Source: Pseudomonas sp. FP453
GTDB lineage: Bacteria; Pseudomonadota; Gammaproteobacteria; Pseudomonadales; Pseudomonadaceae
DNA length: 64,000 nt
Direction of reading: 5' to 3'
Assembly (NCBI RefSeq): GCF_030687495.1
Contig: NZ_CP117435.1
Coordinates: 5,336,501-5,400,500 of the forward strand
In this document: in pieces, positions 48,175 through 59,187 of the stretch
How positions within the stretch are numbered: position 1 is the first letter of the stretch
How the letters are laid out: each line of letters opens with the position of its first letter
Position numbers and translations under genes: made by a program
Notes under the pieces: model-generated
What the model saw: the letters and a program-made list of their open reading frames with translations, nothing else
What the model was told of the DNA's origin: nothing
The model's database searches: none

Positions 48175-51100
48175 TTGTCCAAAGTCACGCCGCCCACTCC
48201 TCTGCGCGCCGCTCACATAGCGCCGGGAGCACCCCTGCACGGCACCTTGAAAGGCGCATTGGCGACGCTTGTCCTCATGTTGCTCGCCTTATTGTTCTGG
48301 CAGTTGCTGGACCAGTTGCAGCAAAACCAGAAAAACCAGCAGCAATACACCATCGACTACAGCGCCGACCTGGCTGAGCAGATCAGCCTGAACATGGCCC
48401 TGAGCGCAAAAATCGCCCTGAACCTGCTGCCGATGGTCGAGCCGCCGCGCAACAACGAACAGCAGCAAGCCTTGATGCACACCTTGCAGCGCTCCCTGCC
48501 GGAGCTGCGCAGCATCGCCCTGCTCGCCCCCAGCGGCGCCATGATCAGTGACAGCGCCAGCGACAGCCAGGACGCTGCCTGGCTCGAAGAGCTGGTGCAG
48601 CGCAGCCATTCCCAGCCTTATTACCTGAGCAACAGCAGCGACGGCACGATCATCTACCTGCTGTTGCACCAACCCAGCGGCGGCTCGCGGGTCTACTGGG
48701 CGCTGCGCCTGGCGCCGAACTACCTGGTCAACCTGACCCGCCAGGACGGCCAGGGCCAGCGGCCGATGTGGGCCATCGAAAACCGCCTGAACCACCGCGT
48801 GGTCAGCCGTGACAGCGGCATGCCGGCGCAATGGTCCTCTGCGTTGACCCCGGACGAACTGAACAAAAGCGTACTCGTCACCCCCCTGAGCAAAAGCGAC
48901 TGGCAATTACGCGGGCTGTTCGACCGCACCGCCGTGCTGGAAGAACTGCTGCCGGCCTTTATCGGCAAATGCCTGCTGGGCCTGGCGTTCTCGCTGATCC
49001 CGGTGCTCGTACTGGTCAACATGCGCCGCCGCCAGCGCCAGGTGCACGAGGGCCGGCGGCGTTACCAGGATATTTTCGAAGGCACCGGCGTGGCCCTGTG
49101 CGTGCTCGACCTGTCGGGGCTCAACGCGTTCTTCGACAAGGCCCGCCTGCAAACCCGCGAGCAGTTGCACGACTGGCTGCAAAGCAACCGCGAGCAGCGC
49201 CAGCAACTGCTGCGGGAACTGCGCATCACCGAGGTCAACCAGGTCGCGGTGCGCCTGCTCAACGTCGGCTCGTGCGAAGAGGCCTGGGAACGCCTGATCG
49301 ATGATTGCCCGCGCAACGCCACGGCCATCGGCTACCAGGTGCTCGAAGCGGTCCTGACCGAACAGAAGCAACTGGAGCTGGAAATCCAGCTCAACGACGT
49401 CGCCGGCAACGAACAATACCTGTGGCTGGTGATGCGCCTGCCAGAGCAGCAGGACGACTTCAAGGCGGTGATCCTGAGCATCAGCGACATCACCAGCCGC
49501 AAGCTGATCGAGCTGTCGCTGGTGGAACGCGAAAGCTTCTGGTCGGACGTGGTGCGCACCGTGCCCGACCACCTGTATGTGCAGGACGTGATCAGCCAGC
49601 GCATGATTTTCAGCAACCACCACCTGGGCCACACCCTCGGCTACAACAAGGCCGAATTGCAGCAAATGGGCGAGTACTTCTGGGAAATCCTGCTGCATCC
49701 CGAAGACGCCGAGCATTACCACGACCTGCGCCAGCAGCAGCGCCAGGCCGGCTATTCGACGCAGTTGCAATGCCAGCTGCGCTTCCGTCACCGCAACAAC
49801 CAGTGGCGCCGCTTCGATATCCGCGAGCAAGCCCTGGCCCGCGACAAGGCGGCGCAAGTCACGCGCATCATCGGCGTGGCCAAGGACATCACCGACCAGA
49901 TCGAAGCCAGCGAATCCCTGCGCGACAGCGAACAACGCTACCGCATGCTCGCCGAAAGCATCAGCGACGTGATCTGCTCCACCGACAGCCAACTGGCCCT
50001 CAACTACATCAGCCCCTCGGTCAACGCCGTGCTGGGTTATGACGTGGATTGGGTGTTCAAGAACGGCTGGCAGTCGATCATCGCCAACCCGCAGCAACTG
50101 AGCGGCATCTATAGCCTGGTGGAACAGGTCAGCCGCGCCCTCGGCGACAGCGAGGCGCTGGCCAAGCTGCGCGACGAAGCGCAAACCCAGCTGTTCCTGT
50201 TTGACTGCCTGCGCGCCGACGGGCGCAAAGTGCCGATCGAACTGCGCCTGGTGCTGGTGTGGGATGAACACGGTACGTTCGAAGGCATCCTCGGCGTCGG
50301 CCGCGATATCAGCCAGCAACGCCGCGCCGAGAAAGACCTGCGCATGGCGGCCACGGTATTCGAACACTCCACTTCGGCGATCCTGATCACCGACCCCGCC
50401 GGCTACATCGTGCAGGCCAACGACGCGTTCAGCCGCGTCAGTGGCTACAGCGTGGCGGATGTGCTCGACCAGTTGCCAAACATGCTCACCGTCGACGAGC
50501 AACAGGAAGCCCATCTGCGCTACGTGCTAAAACAGTTGCACCAGCACAGCACCTGGGAAGGCGAAGTGTGGCTCAAGCGCCGCAACGGCGAGCATTACCC
50601 GGCGTGGGTCGGCATTACCGCGGTGTTCGACGACGAAGGCGACCTGGCCAGCTACGTGTGCTTCTTCAGCGACATCAGCGAGCGCAAGGCCAGCGAGCAG
50701 CGCATCCACCGCCTGGCGTACTACGACGCCCTGACCCACCTGCCCAACCGCACGCTGTTCCAGGACCGCCTGCACACCGCGTTGCAGTCGGCCGAGCGGC
50801 AGAAGTCGTGGGTGGTGCTGATGTTCCTCGACCTCGACCGCTTCAAACCGATCAACGACTCCCTGGGCCACGCCGCCGGCGACCGCATGCTCAAGGAAAT
50901 GGCCACGCGCCTGCTCGGTTGCGTCGCCGAGGACGACACCGTGGCGCGCATGGGCGGCGACGAGTTCACCTTGCTGCTGCAACCGCGCATCAGCCGCGAG
51001 ATGGCGCTGAACCGTGCGATCCACGTGGCCGAGCAGATCCTCGCCAGCCTGGTGAAGCCGTTTGTGCTGGAAGGTCGCGAGTTCTTTGTCACGGCCAGTA

Positions 51101-52026
51101 TCGGTATCGCCCTCAGCCCGCAGGACGGCAATGAGCTGAGCCAGCTGATGAAAAACGCCGACACCGCGATGTACCACGCCAAGGAACGCGGCAAGAACAA
51201 CTTCCAGTTCTACCAGGCCGACATGAACGCCAGCGCCCTGGAACGCCTGGAGCTGGAAAGCGACCTGCGCCACGCCCTGGACCAGAACGAATTCGTGCTC
51301 TATTACCAGCCGCAGTTCAGCGGCGATGGCAAACGTTTGACCGGCGCCGAAGCCCTGCTGCGCTGGCGTCACCCGCGTCGCGGGCTGGTGCCGCCGGGGG
51401 ACTTTATCCCGGTGCTGGAAGAGTTGGGCCTGGTGGTGGACGTCGGCGACTGGGTCATCAGCGAAGCCTGCCGCCAGCTCAAGACCTGGCACCAGAACAA
51501 GGTGCGCGTGCCGAAAGTCTCGGTGAACATCTCGGCGCGGCAGTTCTCCGACGGTCAACTGGGCGAGCGCATCGCCAGCATCCTGGAAGACACCGGCCTG
51601 CCGCCGGCGTGCCTGGAGCTGGAGCTGACCGAAAGTATCCTGATGCGCGAAGTCAACGAAGCCATGCATATCCTCGACAGCCTGAAAAACCTGGGCTTGA
51701 GCATTGCCGTGGATGACTTCGGCACCGGCTATTCGTCGCTCAACTACCTCAAGCAATTCCCCATCGACGTGTTGAAGATCGACCGCACCTTTGTCGATGG
51801 CCTGCCGTCTGGCGAACAGGACGCACAGATCGCCCGCGCCATTATCGCCATGGCCCACAGCCTGAACCTGGCGGTGATCGCCGAAGGCGTGGAGACCCAT
51901 GAGCAGCTGGACTTCCTGCGTGAGCATGGTTGCGATGAGGTGCAGGGGTATCTGTTCGGGCGGCCGATGCCGGCGAGTCGGTTTGAGGCGCAGTTCAGTA
52001 ATGATGCGCTGTTCATGTTCGACTGA
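48175..52026 (+). CDS. morA: MorA-type PAS/GGDEF/EAL membrane protein
   Basis: A c-di-GMP enzyme of about 1283 residues. Order: membrane span near residues 25-47, periplasmic sensor (about 48-265), second span (about 266-288), several PAS/PAC domains (about 300-840), GGDEF with intact motif at 927-931, and EAL with intact E1059-A-L plus [20 protein letters not shown]. Both synthesis and breakdown of c-di-GMP are therefore possible. The start is set at TTG 48175 (AGGA 7 bases upstream); a GTG at 48136 is in frame without a ribosome site. The position next to glyA matches morA (PA4601) of P. aeruginosa, which controls motility and biofilm. Confidence 0.88.
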   Translation: MSKVTPPTPLRAAHIAPGAPLHGTLKGALATLVLMLLALLFWQLLDQLQQNQKNQQQYTIDYSADLAEQISLNMALSAKIALNLLPMVEPPRNNEQQQALMHTLQRSLPELRSIALLAPSGAMISDSASDSQDAAWLEELVQRSHSQPYYLSNSSDGTIIYLLLHQPSGGSRVYWALRLAPNYLVNLTRQDGQGQRPMWAIENRLNHRVVSRDSGMPAQWSSALTPDELNKSVLVTPLSKSDWQLRGLFDRTAVLEELLPAFIGKCLLGLAFSLIPVLVLVNMRRRQRQVHEGRRRYQDIFEGTGVALCVLDLSGLNAFFDKARLQTREQLHDWLQSNREQRQQLLRELRITEVNQVAVRLLNVGSCEEAWERLIDDCPRNATAIGYQVLEAVLTEQKQLELEIQLNDVAGNEQYLWLVMRLPEQQDDFKAVILSISDITSRKLIELSLVERESFWSDVVRTVPDHLYVQDVISQRMIFSNHHLGHTLGYNKAELQQMGEYFWEILLHPEDAEHYHDLRQQQRQAGYSTQLQCQLRFRHRNNQWRRFDIREQALARDKAAQVTRIIGVAKDITDQIEASESLRDSEQRYRMLAESISDVICSTDSQLALNYISPSVNAVLGYDVDWVFKNGWQSIIANPQQLSGIYSLVEQVSRALGDSEALAKLRDEAQTQLFLFDCLRADGRKVPIELRLVLVWDEHGTFEGILGVGRDISQQRRAEKDLRMAATVFEHSTSAILITDPAGYIVQANDAFSRVSGYSVADVLDQLPNMLTVDEQQEAHLRYVLKQLHQHSTWEGEVWLKRRNGEHYPAWVGITAVFDDEGDLASYVCFFSDISERKASEQRIHRLAYYDALTHLPNRTLFQDRLHTALQSAERQKSWVVLMFLDLDRFKPINDSLGHAAGDRMLKEMATRLLGCVAEDDTVARMGGDEFTLLLQPRISREMALNRAIHVAEQILASLVKPFVLEGREFFVTASIGIALSPQDGNELSQLMKNADTAMYHAKERGKNNFQFYQADMNASALERLELESDLRHALDQNEFVLYYQPQFSGDGKRLTGAEALLRWRHPRRGLVPPGDFIPVLEELGLVVDVGDWVISEACRQLKTWHQNKVRVPKVSVNISARQFSDGQLGERIASILEDTGLPPACLELELTESILMREVNEAMHILDSLKNLGLSIAVDDFGTGYSSLNYLKQFPIDVLKIDRTFVDGLPSGEQDAQIARAIIAMAHSLNLAVIAEGVETHEQLDFLREHGCDEVQGYLFGRPMPASRFEAQFSNDALFMFD

Positions 52027-52048
52027 GACTTTGTGGTGAGGCTGCTGG

Positions 52049-52130
52049 CCTCATCGCGGGCAAGCCCGCTCCCACATTTGGACTGTGTGAACCCGATCAA
52101 GTGTGGGAGCTGGCTTGCCTGCGATGAGGC
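52049..52130. repeat. REP pair 3 (mixed variants)
   Basis: A GC-rich REP (TCATCGCGGGCAAGCCCGCT) and a CTGGC-type REP (TGTGGGAGCTGGCTTGCCTG) face each other in inverted order. The two halves belong to different variants. Confidence 0.8.
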
Positions 52131-52257
52131 CGGCACAAGCACCACTTATCCCCAGATGAGCCCCACTTGTCCGCGACATGATGTCCTTTCATATGCCATC
52201 TAAAACCCATTGGGTTAGAATGCCCTCCTTTTCTGCCCCCGATCCTTGAGGACCGCC

Positions 52258-53511
52258 ATGTTCAGCCGTGATTTGACTATTGCCAAGTACGACGCCGATC
52301 TCTTTGCCGCCATGGAGCAAGAAGCCGTGCGCCAGGAAGAGCACATTGAGCTGATCGCTTCGGAAAACTACACCAGCCCAGCGGTCATGGAGGCTCAGGG
52401 TTCGGTTCTGACCAACAAGTACGCCGAAGGCTACCCAGGCAAACGCTACTACGGCGGTTGCGAGTACGTCGACGTGGTTGAGCAGTTGGCCATCGACCGT
52501 GCCAAGGAACTGTTCGGCGCCGATTACGCCAACGTCCAGCCACACGCCGGCTCCCAAGCCAACAGCGCCGTGTACCTGGCCCTGCTGCAAGGCGGCGACA
52601 CCATCCTGGGCATGAGCCTGGCCCACGGCGGTCACCTGACCCACGGTGCCAGCGTTTCCTCCTCCGGCAAGCTGTACAACGCCGTTCAATACGGTATCGA
52701 TGCCAACGGCCTGATCGACTACGACGAAGTCGAGCGCCTGGCGGTTGAACACAAGCCGAAAATGATCGTGGCCGGTTTCTCTGCCTACTCGCAGATCCTG
52801 GATTTCCCACGTTTCCGCGCTATCGCCGACAAGGTTGGCGCTTACCTGTTCGTCGACATGGCCCACGTGGCCGGTCTGGTCGCCGCTGGCGTCTACCCGA
52901 ACCCGGTGCCTTACGCTGACGTAGTGACCACCACTACCCACAAGACCCTGCGCGGTCCACGTGGCGGCCTGATCCTGGCGCGCGCCAACGCCGACATCGA
53001 GAAGAAGCTGAACTCCGCCGTATTCCCGGGCGCCCAGGGTGGCCCGCTGGAGCACGTGATCGCCGCCAAGGCGATCTGCTTCAAGGAAGCGCTGCAGCCT
53101 GAGTTCAAGACCTACCAGCAACAAGTAGTGAAGAACGCCCAGACCATGGCCAGCGTGTTCATCGAGCGCGGTTTTGACGTGGTGTCCGGCGGTACTGAAA
53201 ACCACCTGTTCCTGCTGTCGCTGATCAAGCAGGACATCTCCGGTAAAGATGCTGACGCTGCCCTGGGCAAAGCCTTCATCACCGTGAACAAAAACTCCGT
53301 GCCGAACGACCCACGTTCGCCGTTCGTCACCTCCGGCCTGCGCTTCGGCACTCCGGCTGTGACCACTCGTGGCTTCAAGGAAGCAGAGTGCAAGGAACTG
53401 GCTGGCTGGATCTGCGACATCCTGGCTGACCTGAACAACGAAGCCGTGATCGATGCGGTCCGTGAGAAGGTCAAGGCCATCTGCAAGAAGCTGCCGGTGT
53501 ACGGCGCTTGA
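52258..53511 (+). CDS. glyA: Serine hydroxymethyltransferase
   Basis: A 417-residue PLP enzyme of normal length. The PLP lysine lies in [20 protein letters not shown], and other signatures are [16 protein letters not shown] and the [11 protein letters not shown] segment. It converts serine and tetrahydrofolate to glycine and methylene-tetrahydrofolate. The ATG at 52258 is chosen over an in-frame TTG 4 codons upstream, because GAGGAC lies 5 bases before it and homologues begin MFSRDLTI. Confidence 0.96.
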   Translation: MFSRDLTIAKYDADLFAAMEQEAVRQEEHIELIASENYTSPAVMEAQGSVLTNKYAEGYPGKRYYGGCEYVDVVEQLAIDRAKELFGADYANVQPHAGSQANSAVYLALLQGGDTILGMSLAHGGHLTHGASVSSSGKLYNAVQYGIDANGLIDYDEVERLAVEHKPKMIVAGFSAYSQILDFPRFRAIADKVGAYLFVDMAHVAGLVAAGVYPNPVPYADVVTTTTHKTLRGPRGGLILARANADIEKKLNSAVFPGAQGGPLEHVIAAKAICFKEALQPEFKTYQQQVVKNAQTMASVFIERGFDVVSGGTENHLFLLSLIKQDISGKDADAALGKAFITVNKNSVPNDPRSPFVTSGLRFGTPAVTTRGFKEAECKELAGWICDILADLNNEAVIDAVREKVKAICKKLPVYGA

Positions 53512-53528
53512 TTGCAGTTGCTTGAATG

Positions 53529-53558
53529 AAAAGCCCGGCTCTTGAGCCGGGCTTTTTT
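53529..53558 (+). terminator. Terminator of glyA
   Basis: AAAAGCCCGGCT-CTTG-AGCCGGGCTTTTTT: a perfect stem with a T-run, 17 bp after the stop. Confidence 0.9.
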
Positions 53559-53589
53559 ATACCCAATCGAAAAGTGAAACACGGTCACC

Positions 53590-53678
53590 TGTGGGAGCTG
53601 GCTTGCCTGCGATAGCGGTGTATCAGCCGCTGATGGGCTAACTGACAGTCCGCTATCGCAGGCAAGCCAGCTCCCACA
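53590..53678. repeat. REPIN 4
   Basis: TGTGGGAGCTGGCTTGCCTG and inverted partner, with the inner GATAGCGGTGTATCAGCC arm typical of the family. Confidence 0.85.
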
Positions 53679-53695
53679 GTGAATCGGATTTCAAG

Positions 53696-54655
53696 TCAGG
53701 ATTGGTAGACGCGGGAAAAACCCTCGCGAATCTTGTCTTCCGGCAACTCATCGGCAATAAACACAATCACACTCTCCCGCGCCTCGCCCTCGGCCCATTC
53801 GCTATCCCAATCGAACCCGTACAGCTTGAGCACACCCTGGAACACCATCCTGCGGTCTTCCCCGGCAATGTTCAGCACGCCCTTGTAGCGCAGCAGTTGC
53901 TTGCCATGATCTTCCAGCAACTCGTTCATGAACTCGCTGAGGCGATCAATATCCAGCGGCTGATCGGTGCGCAGCACCAGGCTGGAGATGCGGTCGATAG
54001 ACGGCGCCTTGCTGACCGGACGCAGGCTCATGCCGGCGTTGAGGTTGAAGCCACGCACGTCGAGCAATTCGGCAAGGTCGATGTTGCCGTGGTCCACCAC
54101 ACGAATCGGCGCACGCCGGTTGATGCGCGTCAGGCGCTCGCTGAGGGCGTCGAAGGTGGCGTCATCCACCAGGTCGCGCTTGCTCACCAGCAGGCGGTCG
54201 GCAAAGCCGATCTGGGCCTGGGCGATGGTCTGGGTCAGGTGATGCTCGGCGTGGGCCGCGTCCACCAGGGTGATGATGCCGTCGAGGATGTAGCGCTCAC
54301 GCAGTTCCTCGTCGATGAAAAAGGTCTGCGCCACCGGTGCCGGGTCGGCCAGGCCGGTGGTCTCGATCACCAGGCGGTCGAAGGCGATCTCGCCGCTGTC
54401 CAGGCGTTCGAGCAGCAGGTACAGGGCTTTGGTCAGGTCGGTGTGGATGGTGCAGCACACGCAGCCGTTGGACAGGGTCATGACTTGTACCGGCTCTGCG
54501 CCCAACAGCTGGGTGTCGATACCGGCGTCACTGAATTCGTTTTCGATCACGGCGATTTTCAGGCCGTGCTCGGCCTTGAGCAGGTGGCGCAGCAAGGTGG
54601 TCTTGCCGGCGCCGAGGAAGCCGCTGAGGATGGTGACGGGGATGGGAGAGGACAA
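53696..54655 (-). CDS. CobW/YjiA-family GTPase (metal chaperone type)
   Basis: A 319-residue protein with Walker A GFLGAGKTT, the metal-binding GCVCC motif and a guanine-binding SKRD. The C-terminal CobW domain is present (LLRYKGVLNIAGEDRRMVFQ). Members of this group hand metals, often zinc, to target proteins. The start is TTG at 54655 (AAGGAG 6 bases upstream); further upstream codons are REPIN sequence. It lies downstream of ybdD and cstA, with REPIN 5 between. Confidence 0.88.
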   Translation of the reverse strand: MSSPIPVTILSGFLGAGKTTLLRHLLKAEHGLKIAVIENEFSDAGIDTQLLGAEPVQVMTLSNGCVCCTIHTDLTKALYLLLERLDSGEIAFDRLVIETTGLADPAPVAQTFFIDEELRERYILDGIITLVDAAHAEHHLTQTIAQAQIGFADRLLVSKRDLVDDATFDALSERLTRINRRAPIRVVDHGNIDLAELLDVRGFNLNAGMSLRPVSKAPSIDRISSLVLRTDQPLDIDRLSEFMNELLEDHGKQLLRYKGVLNIAGEDRRMVFQGVLKLYGFDWDSEWAEGEARESVIVFIADELPEDKIREGFSRVYQS

Positions 54656-54701
54656 AAAATGCTCCTTTTGATGAAGGAATAATGAAGGCACACAAAACAA
54701 A

Positions 54702-54789
54702 TGTGGGAGCTGGCTTGCCTGCGATGCAGACAACTCGGTTTTTCAGTCAGACCGAGGTGATGCTATCGCAGGCAAGCCAGCTCCCACAT
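54702..54789. repeat. REPIN 5
   Basis: TGTGGGAGCTGGCTTGCCTG and inverted partner around 48 bp, between the GTPase gene and ybdD. Confidence 0.85.
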
Positions 54790-54823
54790 AAAGCCCTGCT
54801 CACACAGGGGATATTGCGTTAAC

Positions 54824-55021
54824 TCAACAGCACTTGGGCCCACCCTTGCCGCCGTAACGGGCTTCCTGACGTTCCCGGAAGAACGTCTTGTAGTCCATCA
54901 TCGGCTTGTCCGGGTGCTTGGTTTGCATATGCTCGACGTACGTGTCGTAGTCGGGCATGCCGACCATCAGGCGCGCGGCCTGACCGAGGTATTTACCGAG
55001 GCGACTGATGTCATTGAACAT
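54824..55021 (-). CDS. YbdD/YjiX family small protein
   Basis: A 65-residue protein: [20 protein letters not shown] and the ending [11 protein letters not shown] are the family signature. It follows the CstA-type transporter gene by 15 bp on the same strand, the standard pairing. In this pair the small protein is thought to be needed for pyruvate or peptide uptake by the transporter. Confidence 0.92.
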   Translation of the reverse strand: MFNDISRLGKYLGQAARLMVGMPDYDTYVEHMQTKHPDKPMMDYKTFFRERQEARYGGKGGPKCC

Positions 55022-55036
55022 GGCTGCAATCCTCTA

Positions 55037-57103
55037 TCACGCGTCCGGCTGGGCCTGGAACGGGGCTTCTTTATCCGTACGTTCTTTATTGCCCCAGGCG
55101 GCGACGCCGACCTTGAGCGCATAGAACAGGATGCTGAACACCACGAACAGGAACATCGCCGTCAGCGTTGCGTTGGTGTACGCGTTGTAGATCACGTGCT
55201 GCATCTGGTCGATGCTCTTCGCCGGAGCGAGGATCTGGCCGTTGGCCAGGGCATCACTGTACTTCTTCGCCAGCGACAGGAAGCCGATCGCCGGGTTGGC
55301 GTCGAACAGCTTGATGAAGCCTGCGGTGGTGGTGCAGATCAGCAGCCAGACGGCTGGCAGCATGGTCACCCAGATGTAGCGTTGGCGTTTCATTTTGATC
55401 AGCACAACCGTCGCCAGCATCAGCGCGATGCCTGCCAGCATCTGGTTGGAGATACCGAACAGCGGCCACAAGGTGTTGATGCCGCCCAGTGGGTCGATCA
55501 CACCTTGGTACAGCAGGTAACCCCACATTGCCACGCAACCGGCGGTCGCGATCAGGTTGGCGGTCCACGATTCGGTGCGTTTCAGCGCCGGCACGAAGGA
55601 ACCCAGCAGGTCTTGCAGCATGAAGCGACCGGCACGGGTACCGGCGTCAACTGCGGTAAGGATGAACAGCGCTTCGAACAGGATCGCGAAGTGGTACCAG
55701 AACGCCATGGTGTTTTCACCCGGCAGCACACTGTGCAGGATCTGCGCGATCCCCACCGCCAACGTCGGCGCACCGCCGGCACGGGCCAGGATGGTGGTTT
55801 CGCCGATGTCATGGGCCACCGCTTGCAGCGCTTCTGGCGTGATCGCAAAGCCCCAGCTGCTGACGGTTTGCGCCACGGTGACCACGTCCGCACCGACCAC
55901 GGCGGCCGGGCTGTTCATGGCGAAGTACACGCCCGGCTCGATCACCGAAGCGGCAACCATCGCCATGATGGCCACGAACGACTCCATCAACATGCCGCCG
56001 TAACCGATGTAGCGGGCATGGCTTTCATTGGCCAGCAACTTGGGCGTGGTGCCCGAGGAGATCAGCGCATGGAAACCCGAGACCGCGCCACAGGCGATGG
56101 TGATGAACAGGAACGGGAACAGGCCGCCCTTCCACACCGGGCCGGTGCCGTCGATGAACTGGGTCAGCGCCGGCATTTTCAGGTCGGGCATGGTGACCAG
56201 GATGCCAATGGCCAGGGCGATGATCGTGCCGATTTTCAGGAAGGTAGACAGGTAGTCACGCGGCGCCAGGATCAGCCACACCGGCAATACCGCGGCGACG
56301 AAACCGTAGCCGATCAGCATCCAGGTGATTTGAATGCCGGTGAAGGTGAAGGCCTTGGCCCACACCGGGTCAGCCGCAATCTGCCCGCCCAGCCAGATCG
56401 AACCCAGCAGCAACAGCACGCCGATGATCGAAATCTCGCCAATGCGGCCCGGGCGGATGTAGCGCATGTAGATGCCCATGAACATCGCGATCGGGATGGT
56501 CGCCATCACCGTGAAGATGCCCCACGGGCTCTCGGCCAGGGCCTTGACCACGATCAGCGCCAGCACCGCGAGGATGATGATCATGATCAGGAAGCAACCG
56601 AACAGCGCGATGGTCCCCGGAATGCGGCCCATCTCTTCGCGCACCATATCCCCCAGGGAACGGCCGTTGCGACGGGTGGACAGGAACAGGACCATGAAGT
56701 CCTGCACCGCACCGGCCAGCACCACGCCGGCAATCAGCCAGAGCGTGCCGGGCAGGTAGCCCATTTGCGCCGCCAGCACCGGGCCGACCAGGGGGCCTGC
56801 ACCGGCAATCGCCGCAAAGTGGTGACCGAAAAGGATGTGTTTGTTGGTCGGCACATAGTCCAGACCGTCGTTGTTGATCACTGCGGGGGTCGCCCGCCGT
56901 GGATCGAGTTGCATCACGTTATTCGCGATGAACAGGCTGTAGTAGCGGTATGCAACCAGGTAGATGGCCACAGCAGCGACCACAATCCACAAGGCGTTGA
57001 TCGCCTCGCCGCGGCGCAAGGCCACTACGCCAAGGGCGCACGCTCCTACGATTGCCAGCACCAGCCAGGGTAGGTGGCGTAGCAGGCTATTATTATTTTT
57101 CAT
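55037..57103 (-). CDS. cstA: CstA/BtsT-type carbon starvation (pyruvate) transporter
   Basis: A 688-residue membrane protein with about 16 spans. Signatures: ALRRGEAINALWIV region, HFAAIAGAGPLVGPVLAAQM and GTLWLIAGVVLAGAVQDFMV. The related proteins CstA and BtsT import peptides or pyruvate with protons when carbon is short. The start at 57103 (MKNNNSLLRHLPWL) gives a normal N-terminus; the frame is open 24 codons further but without support. Next to ybdD, as usual. Confidence 0.93.
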   Translation of the reverse strand: MKNNNSLLRHLPWLVLAIVGACALGVVALRRGEAINALWIVVAAVAIYLVAYRYYSLFIANNVMQLDPRRATPAVINNDGLDYVPTNKHILFGHHFAAIAGAGPLVGPVLAAQMGYLPGTLWLIAGVVLAGAVQDFMVLFLSTRRNGRSLGDMVREEMGRIPGTIALFGCFLIMIIILAVLALIVVKALAESPWGIFTVMATIPIAMFMGIYMRYIRPGRIGEISIIGVLLLLGSIWLGGQIAADPVWAKAFTFTGIQITWMLIGYGFVAAVLPVWLILAPRDYLSTFLKIGTIIALAIGILVTMPDLKMPALTQFIDGTGPVWKGGLFPFLFITIACGAVSGFHALISSGTTPKLLANESHARYIGYGGMLMESFVAIMAMVAASVIEPGVYFAMNSPAAVVGADVVTVAQTVSSWGFAITPEALQAVAHDIGETTILARAGGAPTLAVGIAQILHSVLPGENTMAFWYHFAILFEALFILTAVDAGTRAGRFMLQDLLGSFVPALKRTESWTANLIATAGCVAMWGYLLYQGVIDPLGGINTLWPLFGISNQMLAGIALMLATVVLIKMKRQRYIWVTMLPAVWLLICTTTAGFIKLFDANPAIGFLSLAKKYSDALANGQILAPAKSIDQMQHVIYNAYTNATLTAMFLFVVFSILFYALKVGVAAWGNKERTDKEAPFQAQPDA

Positions 57104-57277
57104 TTTTATATTCCAGCCAGGGTGGACAGAAAGGACAGCCGTTCCGAGTTTAGCGCTGTTGGCTTTAAAGACCACCCCCCTACGTTGGTCTAGAGCCTTC
57201 TGCGGGCAAAAAAAGCAGAAATATCGGGCCAGTGATGGCGCAGGGCTACAATCCCCCTATCTCCAGAGGGTTTCACC

Positions 57278-57647
57278 ATGACCGAGCAAGCGTCTGATCG
57301 CCGTCGTTTCCGGCGGATTGCCTTTGATGCCAAGACCGAACTTCGGCAAAACGGCCGGGAATGGCCAGTGCAATTGGTGGATTTGTCGTTAAAGGGGGTT
57401 GTTGGTGCAACGACCCGAGGACTGGAAGGGCAATAAGGCATTACCGTTCGATGTCGATATACGCCTGGACCCCAAGACCCCTATCAAGATGCAGGTACGG
57501 CTGACCCATGAGGATCATGGGCAATTGGGGTTTGTGTGCCAGCACATTGACCTGGATTCGATCAGTCACTTGCGAAGGTTGATCGAGTTGAACCTTGGCG
57601 ATGAGGAAGAACTGCACCGGGAGTTGGCGGCACTGCTGGAGACCTGA
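57278..57647 (+). pseudogene. PilZ-domain protein with an apparent frameshift
   Basis: The first frame starts MTEQASDRRRFRRIAFDAKT and runs to DLSLKG; the second frame continues LLVQRPEDWKGNKALPFDVD to the end (AALLET). They join at a run of five G (57394-57398), where four would give one reading of about 122 residues. R-R-R-F-R-R and D-L-S-L-K-G are the c-di-GMP-binding PilZ motifs. Homologous position: PA4607/PA4608 next to radA. Either a sequence error in the G-run or a recent loss of function. Confidence 0.85.
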
Positions 57648-57665
57648 CAAGCAACATAAATCAAC

Positions 57666-57756
57666 TGTGGGAGCTGGCTTGCCTGCGATGGCGGCGCACC
57701 AGCTTGCACATGCTTAGCTGACCCACCGCAATCGCAGGCAAGCCAGCTCCCCACAG
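57666..57756. repeat. REPIN 6
   Basis: TGTGGGAGCTGGCTTGCCTG and an inverted partner with one extra C near the end, between the PilZ gene and radA. Confidence 0.8.
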
Positions 57757-57784
57757 GGAACAGCATTGCCTGAAGGATTGGGGA

Positions 57785-59152
57785 TCACTCGAATAGCGCA
57801 TCCAACGCCTGCTCCAACCGCGTCACGCCAATAATCTGAATCCCCGGCGGCGACTCCTTCGGCGCGTTGCCCTTGGGCACGATGGCCCGCTTGAAGCCAT
57901 GCTTGGCCGCCTCTTTCAACCGCTCCTGGCCACTCGGCACCGGGCGCACCTCGCCCGACAGGCCAACCTCACCAAACACCAGCAGGTCGTGCGGCAACGG
58001 CCGGTTGCGCAAGCTGGACATCACCGCGGCCATCAACGCCAGGTCGGACGCGGTCTCCAGCACCTTGACCCCGCCCACCACGTTGAGGAACACGTCCTGG
58101 TCATGGGTCGGAATGCCACCATGGCGATGCAACACCGCCAGCAGCATCGCCAGGCGGTTCTGGTCCAGGCCCAGGGTGACGCGGCGCGGATTGGCCAGAT
58201 GACTGTCATCCACCAGCGCCTGCACTTCCACCAGCATGGGCCGGGTGCCTTCCCACGTTGCCATCACCACGCTGCCGGGGACTTCTTCCTGGGCGCGCGT
58301 GAGGAAAATCGCCGATGGGTTGGAGACTTCTTTCAGCCCCCGGTCCGTCATGGCGAACACCCCCAGTTCGTTGACCGCCCCAAAGCGATTCTTCACCGCC
58401 CGCAGCAACCGCAGGCGGCCGTCGGACTCGCCCTCGAAATACAACACGGTATCCACCATGTGTTCCAGCACCCGAGGCCCGGCCAGCGCGCCCTCCTTGG
58501 TCACATGCCCGACCAGGAAGATCGCCGTGCCACTCTGCTTGGCATAGCGCACCAGCAGCGCCGCACTCTCACGCACCTGGGACACGCCACCCGGCGCCGA
58601 TTGCAGTTGTTCGGTGAAAATGGTCTGGATCGAGTCGATCACCATGACCTTGGGCTTTTCGATCCGTGCCGTGGCGATGATGCTTTCGATGCAGGTTTCG
58701 GTCATCACCCGCAGTTGGTCCTGGGGCAAGCCCAGGCGACGGGCGCGCATGGCCACTTGTTGCTGGGATTCTTCCCCCGTGACGTACAACGCCGGCATGC
58801 GGCTGGCGATGCTGCACAGGGTTTGCAGGAGGATGGTGGATTTGCCGATGCCGGGGTCGCCGCCGATCAGCACCACCGAGCCGTCCACCAGGCCGCCGCC
58901 GAGGACGCGGTCCAACTCGCCTGAAGCGGTGGAAAAGCGCGGGATCTCTTCGACGCTGACTTCGGCCAGCGTCTTGATCTGCGCCTGCTGCCCGGTCCAG
59001 CCCGCACGCCCGGTAGGCGCTGCCGCACCGCCGCTTTCGATCATGGTCTCAGTGAGGGTGTTCCACGCACCACACTCGCCGCATTGGCCGGCCCACTTGG
59101 GAAAGGTCGCGCCGCACTCTGTGCAGCCGTACATGCGCTTGGCCTTTGCCAT
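57785..59152 (-). CDS. radA: DNA repair protein RadA
   Basis: A 455-residue protein. N-terminal C4 zinc finger (YGCTECGATFPKWAGQCGEC), RecA-like core with Walker A GGDPGIGKST (about residue 95), the RadA motif KNRFG (about 255) and a C-terminal Lon-like domain. It helps branch migration in recombination repair. A GGAGG site lies 8 bases before the ATG. The length is normal and no break was seen. Confidence 0.95.
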   Translation of the reverse strand: MAKAKRMYGCTECGATFPKWAGQCGECGAWNTLTETMIESGGAAAPTGRAGWTGQQAQIKTLAEVSVEEIPRFSTASGELDRVLGGGLVDGSVVLIGGDPGIGKSTILLQTLCSIASRMPALYVTGEESQQQVAMRARRLGLPQDQLRVMTETCIESIIATARIEKPKVMVIDSIQTIFTEQLQSAPGGVSQVRESAALLVRYAKQSGTAIFLVGHVTKEGALAGPRVLEHMVDTVLYFEGESDGRLRLLRAVKNRFGAVNELGVFAMTDRGLKEVSNPSAIFLTRAQEEVPGSVVMATWEGTRPMLVEVQALVDDSHLANPRRVTLGLDQNRLAMLLAVLHRHGGIPTHDQDVFLNVVGGVKVLETASDLALMAAVMSSLRNRPLPHDLLVFGEVGLSGEVRPVPSGQERLKEAAKHGFKRAIVPKGNAPKESPPGIQIIGVTRLEQALDALFE

Positions 59153-59187
59153 TCGAGAACCTCCAACCGAAAAACCGCGATGATAGC

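Noticed and set aside
48907..50514. 535-codon minus-strand open frame (and 50527-51927)
   Set aside because: Antisense to morA, which has intact PAS, GGDEF and EAL motifs; no ribosome site or known domain on the minus strand.
54914..57073. 719-codon plus-strand open frame
   Set aside because: It lies antisense to the clear CstA-type gene and its translation is low-complexity, rich in His, Gln, Arg and Gly, as expected of a high-GC shadow frame.
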